Shown: positions 45,321-56,059, counted from the stretch's first letter. The stretch is DNA of 64,000 nt from Ulvibacterium sp. (GCF_028285715.1 NZ_JANQOO010000010.1:124001-188000); one strand, 5' to 3'. Numbers and translations are program-made. Notes: generated by a model from the sequence alone, not told the origin.

Positions 45321-45343
45321 CCTATATTGTATATAGGTGCCAA
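45321..45343 (+). repeat. 23-bp dyad repeat, copy 3
   Basis: CCTATATTGTATATAGGTGCCAA holds a perfect inverted repeat, CCTATA-N5-TATAGG. It lies 50 nt before the ATG of the lipoprotein at 45394, an operator-like position. Confidence 0.6.
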
Positions 45344-45393
45344 TCCTCTATAAATTTGATTCTCCCAAAGATTTACTTTCATTGTATTAAAAA

Positions 45394-46341
45394 ATGAAAT
45401 ACGGCATACTCATAGCGACCTTAATCTTGATTCTTGGATGTGATTCAAGAACAATGAGCGAATATGTGCTGGATGAAAGGGGTTTGGTGCCCGAGGGAAT
45501 CGCCTATTCAAAAAAGAAGGATGCCTTTTATTTGACCAGTGTGGCCAAATCCAAAATAGTGGAGGTAGATAGAAAATCCGGAGAGCAAAAAGATTTTATA
45601 CGGGAACGGGAATTTGGATATACCCCGGGAGTCGGGATTCTGGTGGATGATACCCGCAATCTGCTTCATGCCCTTGGCGGATATTATATGTACAAAGATT
45701 CCCTTCCATCACTGTTCACCTTCGATATCCATACCAAAAGACTGTTGAAAAAATATGACGTGACCGATGCGGGGGAACATTTCCTAAACGACCTCATCCA
45801 AGATGACAAAGGAAATCTATACCTCACGGATTCAAAGGACGCATCCATCTATATACTAAAACCTGAAACGGATTCCTTGGAGCTATTTTTCAAGTCCTCA
45901 GAAGTTGAATTTCCCAATGGAATTGCCATTTCGGACGACAATAGCAAATTGTATATCGCATCTTTTTCCAAAGGTGTAAGAATCCTCGATATTTCGACAA
46001 AAAGAATTTTAAATGACCCGGACACCTTGGGTATATCTCAAGGAATAGACGGATTGGAGTTTTATAAAGGTCATTTGTATGCCATCCAAAATGGGGTTAG
46101 GGCAAATACATTCAACTTTAGAAAATTGGTCCTTGACCCAACACAGGGAAAGATTGTAAAGGCCAAGGTCTTGGATAGCCACACACCGAGGTTGGATTTG
46201 CCGCTGACTTTTTGCCTGGTCGAAAATGAGGCGGTAGTCATTGGAAATTCCAATCTGCAATATTTAAATCAAGAAACGTTCAAATTCGTTGCATCGGATA
46301 CGATTTCAAATACCAAATTGTTGGTGTATGCCCTTGAATGA
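45394..46341 (+). CDS. SMP-30/gluconolactonase-like beta-propeller lipoprotein
   Basis: The 315-aa product has a lipoprotein signal (LILILGC). A six-bladed propeller pattern follows (GLVPEGIAYSKKKDAFYLTS, FLNDLIQDDKGNLYLTDS, FPNGIAISDDNSKLYIAS) like SMP-30/strictosidine-synthase proteins. Enzymes of this fold hydrolyse lactones with one metal; metal ligands are not clear by eye. Copy 3 of the 23-bp dyad is upstream. Confidence 0.75.
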   Translation: MKYGILIATLILILGCDSRTMSEYVLDERGLVPEGIAYSKKKDAFYLTSVAKSKIVEVDRKSGEQKDFIREREFGYTPGVGILVDDTRNLLHALGGYYMYKDSLPSLFTFDIHTKRLLKKYDVTDAGEHFLNDLIQDDKGNLYLTDSKDASIYILKPETDSLELFFKSSEVEFPNGIAISDDNSKLYIASFSKGVRILDISTKRILNDPDTLGISQGIDGLEFYKGHLYAIQNGVRANTFNFRKLVLDPTQGKIVKAKVLDSHTPRLDLPLTFCLVENEAVVIGNSNLQYLNQETFKFVASDTISNTKLLVYALE

Positions 46342-46738
46342 TTGGAATGTTTATTTCCCAATACCCATATTCCATTTCGGCGAATTCATAAAACACCCCC
46401 TCCTATCATTTTAAAAGGCATTCCATGTTTTTATGGCTTGTCCCTAGCTAAGTTCCGAACCACTGGTGCAAAAGGAAGCGTATTGCCTTGTACACTGGTT
46501 TATCCGGATTAGTACCATCGAGCGAAAGGACTGAAAAAACAGCGTTACCTTTTTTAAAAAAGGCGTCCAAGAAATTGTCCATTCCTTTTGAAGGATACGC
46601 TCCAAACAGGTTGGTTATAGCCGTTGTTTGGTGTGCTGATAAGAGAAGTCATAAGGCCCATTGTGGACAGGTTGTTCAGAAGAAGGATACCACCCACCGT
46701 CAAAGGGTATTCAAAAAACTTGGAATGGACTGACTAAA
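46342..46738. other. Stretch without a credible gene
   Basis: The plus frame at 46488-46733 has mixed composition, no domain and no start context I trust. No repeats or strong hairpins stand out. It could be the remains of a decayed gene. Confidence 0.4.
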
Positions 46739-46915
46739 ATGAAACCAATGGTTAAGGAACAGATAAAGCTGCTCATTGAATCAGGCATCATGGATACGCT
46801 CATCAAGGGATTCGTGGACTATTCGTATGAAGGAAGAAAATACCTCTATAAGTCCGAAATGCATGCCGCATCCAAAGATTTCCAAGAAGAGCTTTTAGGA
46901 CTCTTAGAGGAATGA
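46739..46915 (+). CDS. 58-aa helical protein of unknown function
   Basis: From the ATG at 46739 (MKPMVKEQIKLLIESGIMD) the protein is charged, helical and soluble, ending in a leucine/glutamate-rich stretch. The track start at 46661 adds an unlikely leader. No family recognised. A small membrane protein follows after 38 nt on the same strand. Confidence 0.5.
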   Translation: MKPMVKEQIKLLIESGIMDTLIKGFVDYSYEGRKYLYKSEMHAASKDFQEELLGLLEE

Positions 46916-46953
46916 AAAACTAAATTACCTATTCGGGAATCCCTGTTAAAAAA

Positions 46954-47148
46954 ATGATGGTGACTTTTTTTAAATGGTTGTTCAAGATAATATGCTATAC
47001 GGTATGGATTGCCCCGGTATATTTTGTAACGATTTATGTATTGCAGACCAATCCCTTTATGATAGCCTTATGGTTATTGGGATGTATTCTTTTGGGTGGC
47101 GTTCTCAAACCCCTGATAGACCATTTGGCCAATAAAATCTTTAATTGA
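46954..47148 (+). CDS. 64-aa two-helix membrane protein
   Basis: Two hydrophobic segments (IICYTVWIAPVYFVTIYVL and MIALWLLGCILLGGVL) with basic residues at the N-terminus. The frame starts with two Met codons, the second the likelier start by hydrophobic spacing. No family recognised. Confidence 0.5.
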   Translation: MMVTFFKWLFKIICYTVWIAPVYFVTIYVLQTNPFMIALWLLGCILLGGVLKPLIDHLANKIFN

Positions 47149-47312
47149 TAGAACCAATTGCCAAGAAGCCGTCATTCTCTTCGATTAACTAATATGTGCC
47201 TCGTTCACAAGCATCGGAAAATGCCATAAGATAGACTAGGTAGAACTACGCAAGCTTCTAATCCTAACCATACGAAGGTGAAGCACCTATATATTGCTTA
47301 TCTTTAAATCGA

Positions 47313-48056
47313 ATGGATTCTTTACAAGAAATCGTGCGTCAAATAGAACTTCATTCCTTTGATGGTATCCGGGACTGTTTCCAAAGCGGTATTACCCCAA
47401 ATGACACCTACAAAGGAGAGCCTTTGATCTATGAGTTGATAAGTGCATATTTGCGTGGTCCGAAATTTAAGAAATGTGTTCGGGTATTTGTGGAATTCGG
47501 ACTCGAATTTGAGGACAAGGCTCTATTGTCGGTTCTGTTGGACAACTCGGATACACTTCGGGCATATATTACGGACCATACAGAAATTGTACATGAAAAA
47601 TACACCCTAAAATGTGCCTATACCCCTCTGTCCAAAGTGACCTTGTTACACATTTGTGCCGAATTCAATCATGTGGCCTGTGCGGAAGTGCTATTACAAA
47701 ATGGGGCGGATGTCAATGCCATAGCTGGAATCGATTCTAATGGCTTTGGCGGACAGACCCCAATTTTTCATACCGTAAATCAGAACCTGAACCAGTCTGC
47801 CGAGATGTTGGACTTTCTACTGTCCCGTTCCGCCGACTTAAAACTAACGGTCAAAGGGCTCATTTGGGGCCAGGGCCATGATTGGGAAACCTTGATGCCC
47901 GCCGTAAATCCAATAAGTTATGCCATGATGGGCCTGTTGCCCCAAATGCACCGGAACGAAACTGTTATTTCCGAAACCGTATCCAAATTGTTGCGGCATG
48001 CTTTCGGCATCGACTATACGGCCGGGAACATCCCGAACAAATACCTGCAAACGTAA
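47313..48056 (+). CDS. Ankyrin-repeat protein
   Basis: The 247-aa soluble protein has ankyrin-type repeats, best seen in VTLLHICAEFNHVACAEVLLQNGADVNA and TPIFHTVNQ...MLDFLLSRSADL. It probably binds another protein. It has no signal peptide. It is convergent with the tail-fibre-like gene. Confidence 0.75.
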   Translation: MDSLQEIVRQIELHSFDGIRDCFQSGITPNDTYKGEPLIYELISAYLRGPKFKKCVRVFVEFGLEFEDKALLSVLLDNSDTLRAYITDHTEIVHEKYTLKCAYTPLSKVTLLHICAEFNHVACAEVLLQNGADVNAIAGIDSNGFGGQTPIFHTVNQNLNQSAEMLDFLLSRSADLKLTVKGLIWGQGHDWETLMPAVNPISYAMMGLLPQMHRNETVISETVSKLLRHAFGIDYTAGNIPNKYLQT

Positions 48057-48094
48057 AGCCACAAATCGAAAAGAAGGTTTGCGACGAGCGCAAT

Positions 48095-49696
48095 TTACTT
48101 CGTTTCCAATACCGCTTCGATTTTGGCCATTCTTTCGGTAATGGACTTTAAGGTCTCGTTTTCCTTTTCAAGATGTTGGATCCGTTTCTCTTGGGCAATG
48201 GTGTATAGGGTAAGCTCCTCTATCTTCTCCAAGAGTTTCATGTTCATTATCCCCAATTCCACCCCGTTCTCTTCCATTTCCTGAGCGGAGGGGATGTTGG
48301 GCAGATGTCCATTTTCCCGGATATGTTCTTGTACTTCTTCCAAGGACCTTAAATCATACCCTTCCTTAAAGACATAATCCGGCCCCGGAACGGAAAGGTC
48401 CACTTTTACTTCCTCGGCATGGATACGTCCCTTAACTGTGAGCTTGTCGTCGGGGGCAGTTGTGCCGATACCTACATTACCATCCGTCTTAATGGTAAGC
48501 CTATCGGTGGAAGAAGTCTGGAAACGTATATCGTTATCCGGAGAAGTTCCTTCGGCAAGGTTCCGGAAGTACATGATATGGGGGCCATTTCCGTCCGAGT
48601 CCTGTACCAAATCGAAAAAGAAATGGTTGTCCTCCGTCTTCAGTAAAATCTTTTCGTTTGTGTTCCTTCCTACTTCAAGGGTGTTCGCCCCTGTGTTACT
48701 AAAGAAATGAGCGTTCTGCCCGAGTACGTGCAATTTGGCTATGGGATTCGTTGTCCCAATACCAACATTTCCTTGACCAGGGTTGATACGCATTCTTTCA
48801 ATATTGTTGGTATAAATTGATAAAATCCCGTCCCCTTGTTGTTTTAGTCCGGTGTCGCTGTCGCCAATGGCTATGGCGCTCCCCGAGCCAAGATTACCAG
48901 ATGTACCAGTATTTATAGCGACCGGCCCCATTACCTGTAACCTTGCTATTGGATTTGTTGTTCCTATACCGACATTTCCGTCCTTTGAAACCCTGACCCT
49001 CTCCGAACCATTTGTGGCAAGGCCCAAAAAACCACCACTGGTTGTATCTCCCCGATAAAATGAAATGTAACCATTGTCCTCATCAAGCCCATACTTAAGT
49101 CCAAGCCTGAAGGATTCTATATTTGCAGGTTGCGTATCCAGAGTTTTAGCATAAAGCGAAAAACTGCTCTCATCAGCATTGGCCAAAATGGTCCCGTAGG
49201 AGTTGTTCCCATTGTTAACATGTAACGTAGCCCCTGGGTTAGTGGTGCCTATACCAACATTGCCATTGGAGCTAATTCGCATTCGTTCAACAAGGTTGGT
49301 AATTCCACTGCCCGCGTTTGTCTGAAACGTAATATATCCAGGAACCGCCCCCGTGGCTACACTTTCGGCATTGAATCCCATATGGGCGACCCTATGGTAA
49401 TTGGTACCGTCAAAGCCAAAACCTCTTACCCATAGCGTATTATCCCCTGCAGCAAGTGCAGAAGGGGAGGATTCCGAACCTCCAGCCCCATATCCAAGGA
49501 TGCCAAACCCACCTGAGGAGGTCCTGAAGGAATTCCCTCTTAAATAAACAACATTACCATCTTCCAAAAGGTGAAGGTTGGAAGCTGGGGCAGTAGTACC
49601 AATCCCCACATTACCGGAGGTAGGAAAGGTATTGGTTTGGCTCCAGGCCGAAACACAGCCCATTAGGGCAAAAAGAAAGATTTGGGACGTTTTCAT
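48095..49696 (-). CDS. Secreted NVGIGTT-repeat tail-fibre-like protein with C-terminal coiled coil
   Basis: The 533-aa product has a signal peptide (MGCVSAWSQ). Five or more NVGIGTTNP/NVGIGTTAP units follow, each with a beta-rich spacer (RMRISSNG, RVSKDG, RLTIKTDG). The C-terminal part has LPNIPSAQEMEENGVELGIMNMKL and a leucine coiled coil (EKRIQHLEKENETLKS). This resembles trimeric fibre proteins with intramolecular-chaperone-like ends found in marine Bacteroidota. It is probably a surface adhesin; that role is inferred. Confidence 0.8.
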   Translation of the reverse strand: MKTSQIFLFALMGCVSAWSQTNTFPTSGNVGIGTTAPASNLHLLEDGNVVYLRGNSFRTSSGGFGILGYGAGGSESSPSALAAGDNTLWVRGFGFDGTNYHRVAHMGFNAESVATGAVPGYITFQTNAGSGITNLVERMRISSNGNVGIGTTNPGATLHVNNGNNSYGTILANADESSFSLYAKTLDTQPANIESFRLGLKYGLDEDNGYISFYRGDTTSGGFLGLATNGSERVRVSKDGNVGIGTTNPIARLQVMGPVAINTGTSGNLGSGSAIAIGDSDTGLKQQGDGILSIYTNNIERMRINPGQGNVGIGTTNPIAKLHVLGQNAHFFSNTGANTLEVGRNTNEKILLKTEDNHFFFDLVQDSDGNGPHIMYFRNLAEGTSPDNDIRFQTSSTDRLTIKTDGNVGIGTTAPDDKLTVKGRIHAEEVKVDLSVPGPDYVFKEGYDLRSLEEVQEHIRENGHLPNIPSAQEMEENGVELGIMNMKLLEKIEELTLYTIAQEKRIQHLEKENETLKSITERMAKIEAVLETK

Positions 49697-49904
49697 TGTG
49701 TCGGGGGTTTTGTAGGTTAAAAATCAAATGTAAGAATATACATCTTTATTTCCAATAAACATAGAAATTATTCGATGAAATGTAAATCACGGAACGATAA
49801 TTCCTGCAACGGTCTGCCCGTCAGGTTGTATAAAAGCCTTGAATAAAATATAGAGAAATCCGTACTTTTAGAACAGTGATAACCAACCCTATAAATTACC
49901 ATCG

Positions 49905-50330
49905 ATGTACTTATCCCTACTAACACCCTCTGATATCGACCCAAAAACCGAAAATCGGATCCAAATCCTTTTTAAACAGTTGAATGCCGTTCGGGTACCG
50001 GTTTCCCTGAATGAAATTCTAAATCCAAAGAATCCGGTAATCATAGCATACTGTACCTTGGAAAATCAAATTGTGGGAGTTGCGGCAATGGCAGAATATT
50101 CCGTAATTTCAGGTCGTAAGGGTTGGATCGAGGACGTGGTGGTAGACGAGGTGCATCGGGGCAAGGGTATTGGTCGCAAACTGATGGAATTCCTCATCAA
50201 GCAGGGTAGGCAAAAAGGAATTTCGGAAATCCTGCTCTTTACCGGATACCATAGAAAACCGGCCCACCAACTTTATCAAAATTTGGGATTTCAGAAAAAG
50301 GAAAGTCAAATCTATACATTGCAATTATGA
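49905..50330 (+). CDS. GNAT-family N-acetyltransferase
   Basis: The 141-aa protein has the acetyl-CoA loop VVDEVHRGKGIGRKLMEFL (the R/QxxGxG/A motif) and the C-terminal YQNLGFQKKESQIYTL. Its substrate is unknown. It overlaps the next gene by ATGA, so the two are co-translated. Confidence 0.88.
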   Translation: MYLSLLTPSDIDPKTENRIQILFKQLNAVRVPVSLNEILNPKNPVIIAYCTLENQIVGVAAMAEYSVISGRKGWIEDVVVDEVHRGKGIGRKLMEFLIKQGRQKGISEILLFTGYHRKPAHQLYQNLGFQKKESQIYTLQL

Positions 50331-50686
50331 GTACGCTATCTAAGGAAGCCTGGCAACAACGACTGGAATTATACGATGCATTGATAGCTAAATGTCCTCG
50401 ATTTGAGCGAAAGGGAAAGACCATGCCCTATACCTCCGCCAATGGCCACATGTTTTCGCTCCTTAACAAGGCCGGGGAAATCGGCATCCGTTTTGTAAAG
50501 GACGTTCAGGAAAAGTATATGAGCGAATTGAACACCACGATCTATAAGTCCTATGGTGCCGTAATGCGAGGCTATATCCTCATTCCGGAAGTAGTCCTCA
50601 AAGATTCGAATCAAGTGGCCACCTATCTCAATGAAAGCTACGACTATGTAATGTCCTTGGAACCCAATACCTCCAAGAAAAAATGA
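50327..50686 (+). CDS. TfoX/MmcQ-like small protein
   Basis: The 119-aa protein has an alpha/beta layout with FERKGKTMPYTSANGHMFSLLNKAGEIGIRF. This recalls the TfoX N-terminal/YjbR-like fold (TSANGHMFSLL). It is coupled to the GNAT gene. The family assignment is tentative. Confidence 0.6.
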   Translation: MSTLSKEAWQQRLELYDALIAKCPRFERKGKTMPYTSANGHMFSLLNKAGEIGIRFVKDVQEKYMSELNTTIYKSYGAVMRGYILIPEVVLKDSNQVATYLNESYDYVMSLEPNTSKKK

Positions 50687-50705
50687 ATCCACCAAAACCC
50701 TCCCA

Positions 50706-52250
50706 ATGAAAAGAATCGTCCTATGGATTCCCCTACTGTTCTGTACGTTGGTACAGACCTTGGGCCAGACCCCCCAAATAGATTTTAAGGCACTGGATGC
50801 CTATTACCAAAAAATGATGCGAGATTGGGATGTTCCCAGTGTCGCCATCGGCATCGTTAAAGATGGGGAATTGGTCTTTACGGGAAACTATGGTGTTCTG
50901 GAAGTGGGCCAAAACCAAAAGCCGAATGAGAACACCCTTTATGCCATCGCTTCCAATTCCAAGGCATTTACATCGGCCATTTTGGGCATGTTGGTCCAGG
51001 AAGGAAAATTGGGTTGGAACGACAAGGTAAAAAAGTACCTCCCCTATTTTGAGGTTTACGATTCCTGGGTGAGCAATGAGGTGACGGTGCGGGATTTGTT
51101 ATGCCATCGGGTAGGGTTCGGTACCTTTAGCGGGGATGTCATTTGGTATAAGTCCAACCTTACCTCCGAGGAAATTATCAGAAGGTTCAAATATTTACCG
51201 AAGGCCTTCGATTTTCGGGCCGGTTTTGGGTATTCCAACCTTATGTACATCACCGCTGGGGAGCTTATCAAAAAAATAACCGGGAAAAGTTGGAACCAAA
51301 ATGTAAAGGAACGGATTTTCCAACCTCTAGGGATGGATAGGACCATCACCTCGCCCAAGGAACTGCAGGCAAAAGGCAATTATGTTACCCCCCATGGTCG
51401 TGAAAATGATGTCAATATTCCTATTGCTTGGGAGGATTGGGAAGAGATAGGGGCCACCGGAGGCATTATCTCCAGCGTAAAGGATGTCTCCAAATGGATG
51501 ATTTTTAATCTAAACCACGGTATATTGGGCAACGATACCTTGCTTACCCGCGTGACCCGAAACATGGTTTGGACCCCCCACAACAACTTTATCGTAGACC
51601 ATACCAAAACAAATGATATGAACCGGCATTTTAGTGCCTACGGACTGGGGTGGGGATTGAGTGATTACCATGGCCTATTGCGCGTGGCCCATACGGGTGG
51701 CTTTGATGGTATGATTACGGCAGTAACTTTAATTCCTGACGAAAATTTGGGGGTAGTGGTGCTAACGAATGGGATGAAAAGTCCCATCCACGCGGCCACT
51801 TACCATGCCCTGGATCTATTTTTGGGGATTAACGGCAAGGATTGGTCCGCCGAATATCTGGAAAGAGCGAATAAAAAACAAAAGGAGGATTCCCGAGTGA
51901 CCGATATCAAGACAAAACGCGTTTTGAATACCAAACCTTCCCTATCCCTAGAGGCATATTCCGGAGTGTACAAATCTGATATATATGGGGAGATTAAAAT
52001 CGACCTCATAAACGAAAAATTACGGATGCAATTTGAACATACTCGAGAGCTGTCCGCCACTCTGGAACATTGGCACTATGACGTTTGGGAGATTAAGTGG
52101 GACAAAAAGCATGCTTGGTTCAATTTCGGTACCGTACGGTTTAAGACCGATAACAACATGAGCATAAAAGGATTGGATTTTGAAGTCCCCAACGACGACA
52201 TTTTCTTTGAGGAATTAAAACCCTATAAGATAAAAGGCCCTTCGGAATAA
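50706..52250 (+). CDS. Serine hydrolase (beta-lactamase fold) with DUF3471-like C-terminus
   Basis: The 514-aa product has a signal peptide ending near TLGQT, catalytic SNSK (SxxK), YSN in FGYSNLMY and HTGGFDG for the third motif. A C-terminal domain of about 110 residues (LEAYSGVYKSDIYGEIKI) is of the type often fused to such esterases. It probably acts in the periplasm on peptides or esters. It precedes a BNR protein after 33 nt and may be co-transcribed. Confidence 0.85.
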   Translation: MKRIVLWIPLLFCTLVQTLGQTPQIDFKALDAYYQKMMRDWDVPSVAIGIVKDGELVFTGNYGVLEVGQNQKPNENTLYAIASNSKAFTSAILGMLVQEGKLGWNDKVKKYLPYFEVYDSWVSNEVTVRDLLCHRVGFGTFSGDVIWYKSNLTSEEIIRRFKYLPKAFDFRAGFGYSNLMYITAGELIKKITGKSWNQNVKERIFQPLGMDRTITSPKELQAKGNYVTPHGRENDVNIPIAWEDWEEIGATGGIISSVKDVSKWMIFNLNHGILGNDTLLTRVTRNMVWTPHNNFIVDHTKTNDMNRHFSAYGLGWGLSDYHGLLRVAHTGGFDGMITAVTLIPDENLGVVVLTNGMKSPIHAATYHALDLFLGINGKDWSAEYLERANKKQKEDSRVTDIKTKRVLNTKPSLSLEAYSGVYKSDIYGEIKIDLINEKLRMQFEHTRELSATLEHWHYDVWEIKWDKKHAWFNFGTVRFKTDNNMSIKGLDFEVPNDDIFFEELKPYKIKGPSE

Positions 52251-52259
52251 TGGCCTTTT
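52232..52259 (+). terminator. Hairpin overlapping the serine hydrolase stop
   Basis: AAAAGGCC and GGCCTTTT form a perfect 8-bp stem enclosing the TAA stop in a 12-nt loop. The T tract is only four long. It may end transcription or sit between two genes of an operon. Confidence 0.4.
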
Positions 52260-52283
52260 CAATTTCAACACAGTAAAGACATT

Positions 52284-55200
52284 ATGAAGATTTTTCCGTT
52301 TTTTTTGATTTCCCTATTCCTATTTCAATTTTCTGCCGAGGCACAAAGACGGGGCAAAAAAACCGCACCGCCCAAAGTTGTTGTACAGGATTCCCTTTTC
52401 CATGGGCTTACATGGCGTAATATAGGCCCCTTTCGAGGTGGCCGTAGTGTGGCCTGCTCCGGGGTAGTCGGCCAACCTATGACGTACTATATGGGTGGTA
52501 CGGGCGGCGGCATATGGAAAACCATGGATGACGGTATTACTTGGAAAAATATTTCAGATGGTTTTCTTAAAACAGGAACCGTGGGGGCCATTGCGGTTTC
52601 TGAAAGCAATCCTAATATCGTCATTGCCGGTATGGGCGAGCATGCCGCCCGTGGCGTTATGACCTCTATGGGCGATGGGGTCTACAAATCTACCGACGCC
52701 GGCAAAACCTGGAAGCATATCGGTTTGGAGAGAACACGGCATATTTCTGATGTTAGTATCCACCCCACCAATCCCGATATTATTTTTGTGGCGGCCCAAG
52801 GTGCCCAATACGGCGAAACTCCGGAGCGTGGCATTTATCGAACTACTAATGGAGGGATGTCTTGGGAGAAAGTGCTTTTCGTAAATACCAAAACCGGAGC
52901 TTCTTCCCTCTCCATGGATATGACCAATCCTTTGATTCTTTATGCGGCCCTATGGGAACACAGAAGATATCCGTGGACCATGGAATCCGGCGGAGCTAGT
53001 TCAGGAATCTATAAATCTACGGATGGAGGCCATAGTTGGAAGCAACTTAGGGAAGGTCTCCCAGAGGCATTTGGAAAAGCGGGTATCTCGGTTTCACGGG
53101 CCAATAACGAACTTGTTTTTGCGGTCATTGAAGCCGAAGGGGAAAATGGTGGTGTCTATCGCTCCGAAGATGCCGGGGAAAATTGGAAGCAAGTCAATAA
53201 GGACCGAATCAACATTGCCCGATCCTGGTATTACATGGAAATTCTGGCCGATCCACAAAATGAAAATGTCGTATATGTGCTCAATGCCCCCGTGACCAAA
53301 TCCATCGATGGGGGAAAAACCTTTACATCCCTCCCGACCCCACATGGGGACAACCACCATTTGTGGATCGACCCTTACAACAACCAGCGCATGATCAACT
53401 CCAATGACGGAGGAGCCAATGTCTCCAATAATGGGGGTAAAAGCTGGAGCACACAACAAAACCAACCTACTGCCCAGTTTTATCGTGTAATTACGGACAA
53501 TCTTGTTCCCTACAATGTGTACGGAGGCCAGCAAGATAACTCGGCCATTGCCATTGCCAGCCGTACCAATGACGAAGGAATAGACTGGAAGGATTGGTAT
53601 TCCGTAGCCGGCTGTGAAAGCGCCTTCCTAGCCTTTGACCCTGACAATCCGGAATATGTTTTTGGTGGATGTTATCAAGGTATTATCGAGAAATGGGTAC
53701 GTGCATCCCGCGAAGGAAAATCGATCAAGGAATATCCTGAACTTGGGCTAAGCATTGCACCAAAGGATTTTAAGTATCGCTATAACTGGAACGCGCCCAT
53801 TATTAGTTCACCGCATGACAGAAATACCATTTATCATGCTGGAAATGTAGTATTTAAAACTGTTGACCAAGGAAATAGCTGGGAAGTCATAAGTCCGGAT
53901 TTAACCCGTAACGATAAGAACCGGCAGGGCCCTGGGGGCGGTCCCTACACCAATGAAGCAGCGGGTGGCGAGAACTACAACACCCTATCCTATTTGGTAG
54001 CATCTCCCCACGAGAAGGGCGTACTTTGGGCCGGAAGCGATGATGGACTGGTACATTTGACCAAGGATGACGGCCAAAATTGGGAAAATGTGACTCCTGC
54101 CGGTCTTGGGGAGGGTATCATTAATAGTATTGAGGTTTCTCCCCATAATCCGGCTACGGCCTACATCACTGTAATGCGCTACAAGTGGATGGATTTGACA
54201 CCTTATATTTTTAAGACCACGGACTATGGAAAAACCTGGATCAAGATTACCAATGGAATTGCCGGCGAGCATACCTTTGTACGGGTGGTACGTGAAGACC
54301 CCAAATACAAGGGACTTCTATACGCCGGCACCGAAACCGGACTTTTTGTTTCCTGGGACAATGGTGAAAATTGGCAAACCTTTCAACTGAACCTTCCCGT
54401 AGTTCCCATTAACGACCTCATTGTCCAAAGTAATGATCTAGTGTTGGCCACCGCGGGGCGCTCCTTCTGGATATTGGATGATTTGGCCGCCATTCAGAAC
54501 GCTACCCGACCGAAACAGCCTATCGAAATCTTTGCCCCTAAGGATACCTATTTGCTGTTTGGGAAAAGCAGTGAAAAACCTGTTCCAGGCCTAGGGGACA
54601 ATCCAAAAAGTGGCGTCACCTTTGACTATTACCTGGATAGGGAAGCGGACAGTCTGGATTTAAAGCTAGAAGTAATGTACAAAGGAAAAACCATACGGAC
54701 CATAACCAACAAAAAACCAAAGGATTTTAAATCCTGGCCCGGAGGCCCATCGAAACCCCAGGTGCTTCCCTCAAAAAAGGGATATAATCGGTTTACGTGG
54801 AATTTTAGAAAAGATGGCCTTCCTTCTATAGACAAGGTTTTTGTTTATGGAAATTATAGGGGATCCAGGGTGGGCCCAGGAAAGTACATCTTAAAGTTGA
54901 CCTTGGACACACTAACATCCGAAACCCCAGTTACCCTTCTTGCGAATCCAAAAGTAGAAGCCACCTCAGCAGATTTTACGGAGCAGCAAAATGTCTTGAA
55001 TAAAATTGAAAGCACCATAAAAAACATCCACGAATCCGTCAACCAAATGCGATCGGCAAGATCACAATTAAAGGATTATGCTAAATTGCTTGAAGGCCGT
55101 GAAGAAGCCGATGCATTGCTAACAAAAGGGGATTCACTTATTAAACGTATCGATACCTGGGAAGAGAACCTCATCCAACCAAAACAAAAGACCTTCCAAG

Positions 55201-55433
55201 ATGTCATCAACTTTAACAACAAACTCAGTGCCCAATTAATGCATCTAAAAGGTTATGTGGATACGGCAGAACCTCGCGTTACCGAAGGTGCCCAGGTGCG
55301 TTTACGGGATTTGCTAAAGGAGTGGGGTATTTTCGAAAATGAGCGGGATGCCATAGTGAGGGACGAAATGGAGGATTACAATACAACCTACAAGGAGTTG
55401 GGATTGCCAGCCCTAATATTACCCAAACAATGA
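52284..55433 (+). CDS. BNR/VPS10-like secreted beta-propeller protein
   Basis: The 1049-aa product has a signal peptide (FSAEAQ) and many Asp-box/BNR repeats ([35 protein letters not shown]) forming a sortilin-like double propeller. A Gln-rich helical region and a C-terminal domain follow. Such proteins in Bacteroidota are called sialidase- or glycosyl-hydrolase-like, but the catalytic residues of true sialidases are not seen. A paralogue occurs at 59963 on the other strand. Confidence 0.85.
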   Translation: MKIFPFFLISLFLFQFSAEAQRRGKKTAPPKVVVQDSLFHGLTWRNIGPFRGGRSVACSGVVGQPMTYYMGGTGGGIWKTMDDGITWKNISDGFLKTGTVGAIAVSESNPNIVIAGMGEHAARGVMTSMGDGVYKSTDAGKTWKHIGLERTRHISDVSIHPTNPDIIFVAAQGAQYGETPERGIYRTTNGGMSWEKVLFVNTKTGASSLSMDMTNPLILYAALWEHRRYPWTMESGGASSGIYKSTDGGHSWKQLREGLPEAFGKAGISVSRANNELVFAVIEAEGENGGVYRSEDAGENWKQVNKDRINIARSWYYMEILADPQNENVVYVLNAPVTKSIDGGKTFTSLPTPHGDNHHLWIDPYNNQRMINSNDGGANVSNNGGKSWSTQQNQPTAQFYRVITDNLVPYNVYGGQQDNSAIAIASRTNDEGIDWKDWYSVAGCESAFLAFDPDNPEYVFGGCYQGIIEKWVRASREGKSIKEYPELGLSIAPKDFKYRYNWNAPIISSPHDRNTIYHAGNVVFKTVDQGNSWEVISPDLTRNDKNRQGPGGGPYTNEAAGGENYNTLSYLVASPHEKGVLWAGSDDGLVHLTKDDGQNWENVTPAGLGEGIINSIEVSPHNPATAYITVMRYKWMDLTPYIFKTTDYGKTWIKITNGIAGEHTFVRVVREDPKYKGLLYAGTETGLFVSWDNGENWQTFQLNLPVVPINDLIVQSNDLVLATAGRSFWILDDLAAIQNATRPKQPIEIFAPKDTYLLFGKSSEKPVPGLGDNPKSGVTFDYYLDREADSLDLKLEVMYKGKTIRTITNKKPKDFKSWPGGPSKPQVLPSKKGYNRFTWNFRKDGLPSIDKVFVYGNYRGSRVGPGKYILKLTLDTLTSETPVTLLANPKVEATSADFTEQQNVLNKIESTIKNIHESVNQMRSARSQLKDYAKLLEGREEADALLTKGDSLIKRIDTWEENLIQPKQKTFQDVINFNNKLSAQLMHLKGYVDTAEPRVTEGAQVRLRDLLKEWGIFENERDAIVRDEMEDYNTTYKELGLPALILPKQ

Positions 55434-55489
55434 CAGTTGCGATGAAGCCTATAATTAAATAATAAAGAATCAAACCCACCAAGCTCGCA

Positions 55490-56059
55490 ATGAACGATTT
55501 TATAGCCGACCAAACTTTTAAGGGAATAAACTATACCCAGAGTCCCTTACCTAAAGGCGATTATGAAAATTGTGTTTTTGAGGGTTGCGATTTTTCCAAG
55601 GGCTATTTGGACAACCAAAATTTCATGGAGTGCGAATTCTTGGATTGTAATCTAAGTAATGCCAATATAGCAAATACCACTTTTAAGGAGGTTGTCTTTT
55701 CCCATTGCAAAATGCTAGGGCTTAAATTTGAGGATTGCAATGATTTTTTGATGAAATTCAGTTTTCAGGAATGCATTTTAAATTTTAGTTCATTCTATGA
55801 CTTGAAGCTTAAAAATCAAAAGTTTGCCGATTGTACGTTAGAGGAAGTTGATTTTACGCAAGCGGACCTTGCCCATGCCCAATTCACTGAATGCGACCTA
55901 AAAGGTGCCATCTTCAGTGCAACCGTTTTGGAAAATGCCGATTTTAGAACGGCCCGTAATGTTAACATCGATCCCGAAAAAAATCGCTTAAAGAAAGCCC
56001 GATTCTCCAAAGAAGGTGCCATTGGATTGCTTAAAAAATATGATATCGTTGTGGAATAG
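55490..56059 (+). CDS. Pentapeptide-repeat protein
   Basis: The 189-aa protein is made of A(D/N)LxX-type units (FEGCDFSKGYLDNQNFMEC, ANIANTTF, ADLAHAQFTEC). These build a right-handed quadrilateral beta-helix like the Qnr proteins. Some members protect DNA gyrase, but most have no known target. No signal is present. It is separate from the adjacent BNR gene. Confidence 0.85.
   Translation: MNDFIADQTFKGINYTQSPLPKGDYENCVFEGCDFSKGYLDNQNFMECEFLDCNLSNANIANTTFKEVVFSHCKMLGLKFEDCNDFLMKFSFQECILNFSSFYDLKLKNQKFADCTLEEVDFTQADLAHAQFTECDLKGAIFSATVLENADFRTARNVNIDPEKNRLKKARFSKEGAIGLLKKYDIVVE

Noticed and set aside
46488-46733. 81-aa plus-strand frame
   Set aside because: No domain, mixed composition, and overlaps the frame of the next small gene; no support beyond being open.
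48700-49650. Tandem DNA repeats suggesting a CRISPR-like or satellite array
   Set aside because: The repeats are codons of the NVGIGTT protein units, irregularly spaced and in frame.
53094-53534. 146-aa minus-strand frame
   Set aside because: Shadow of the BNR protein; no independent start context or domain.
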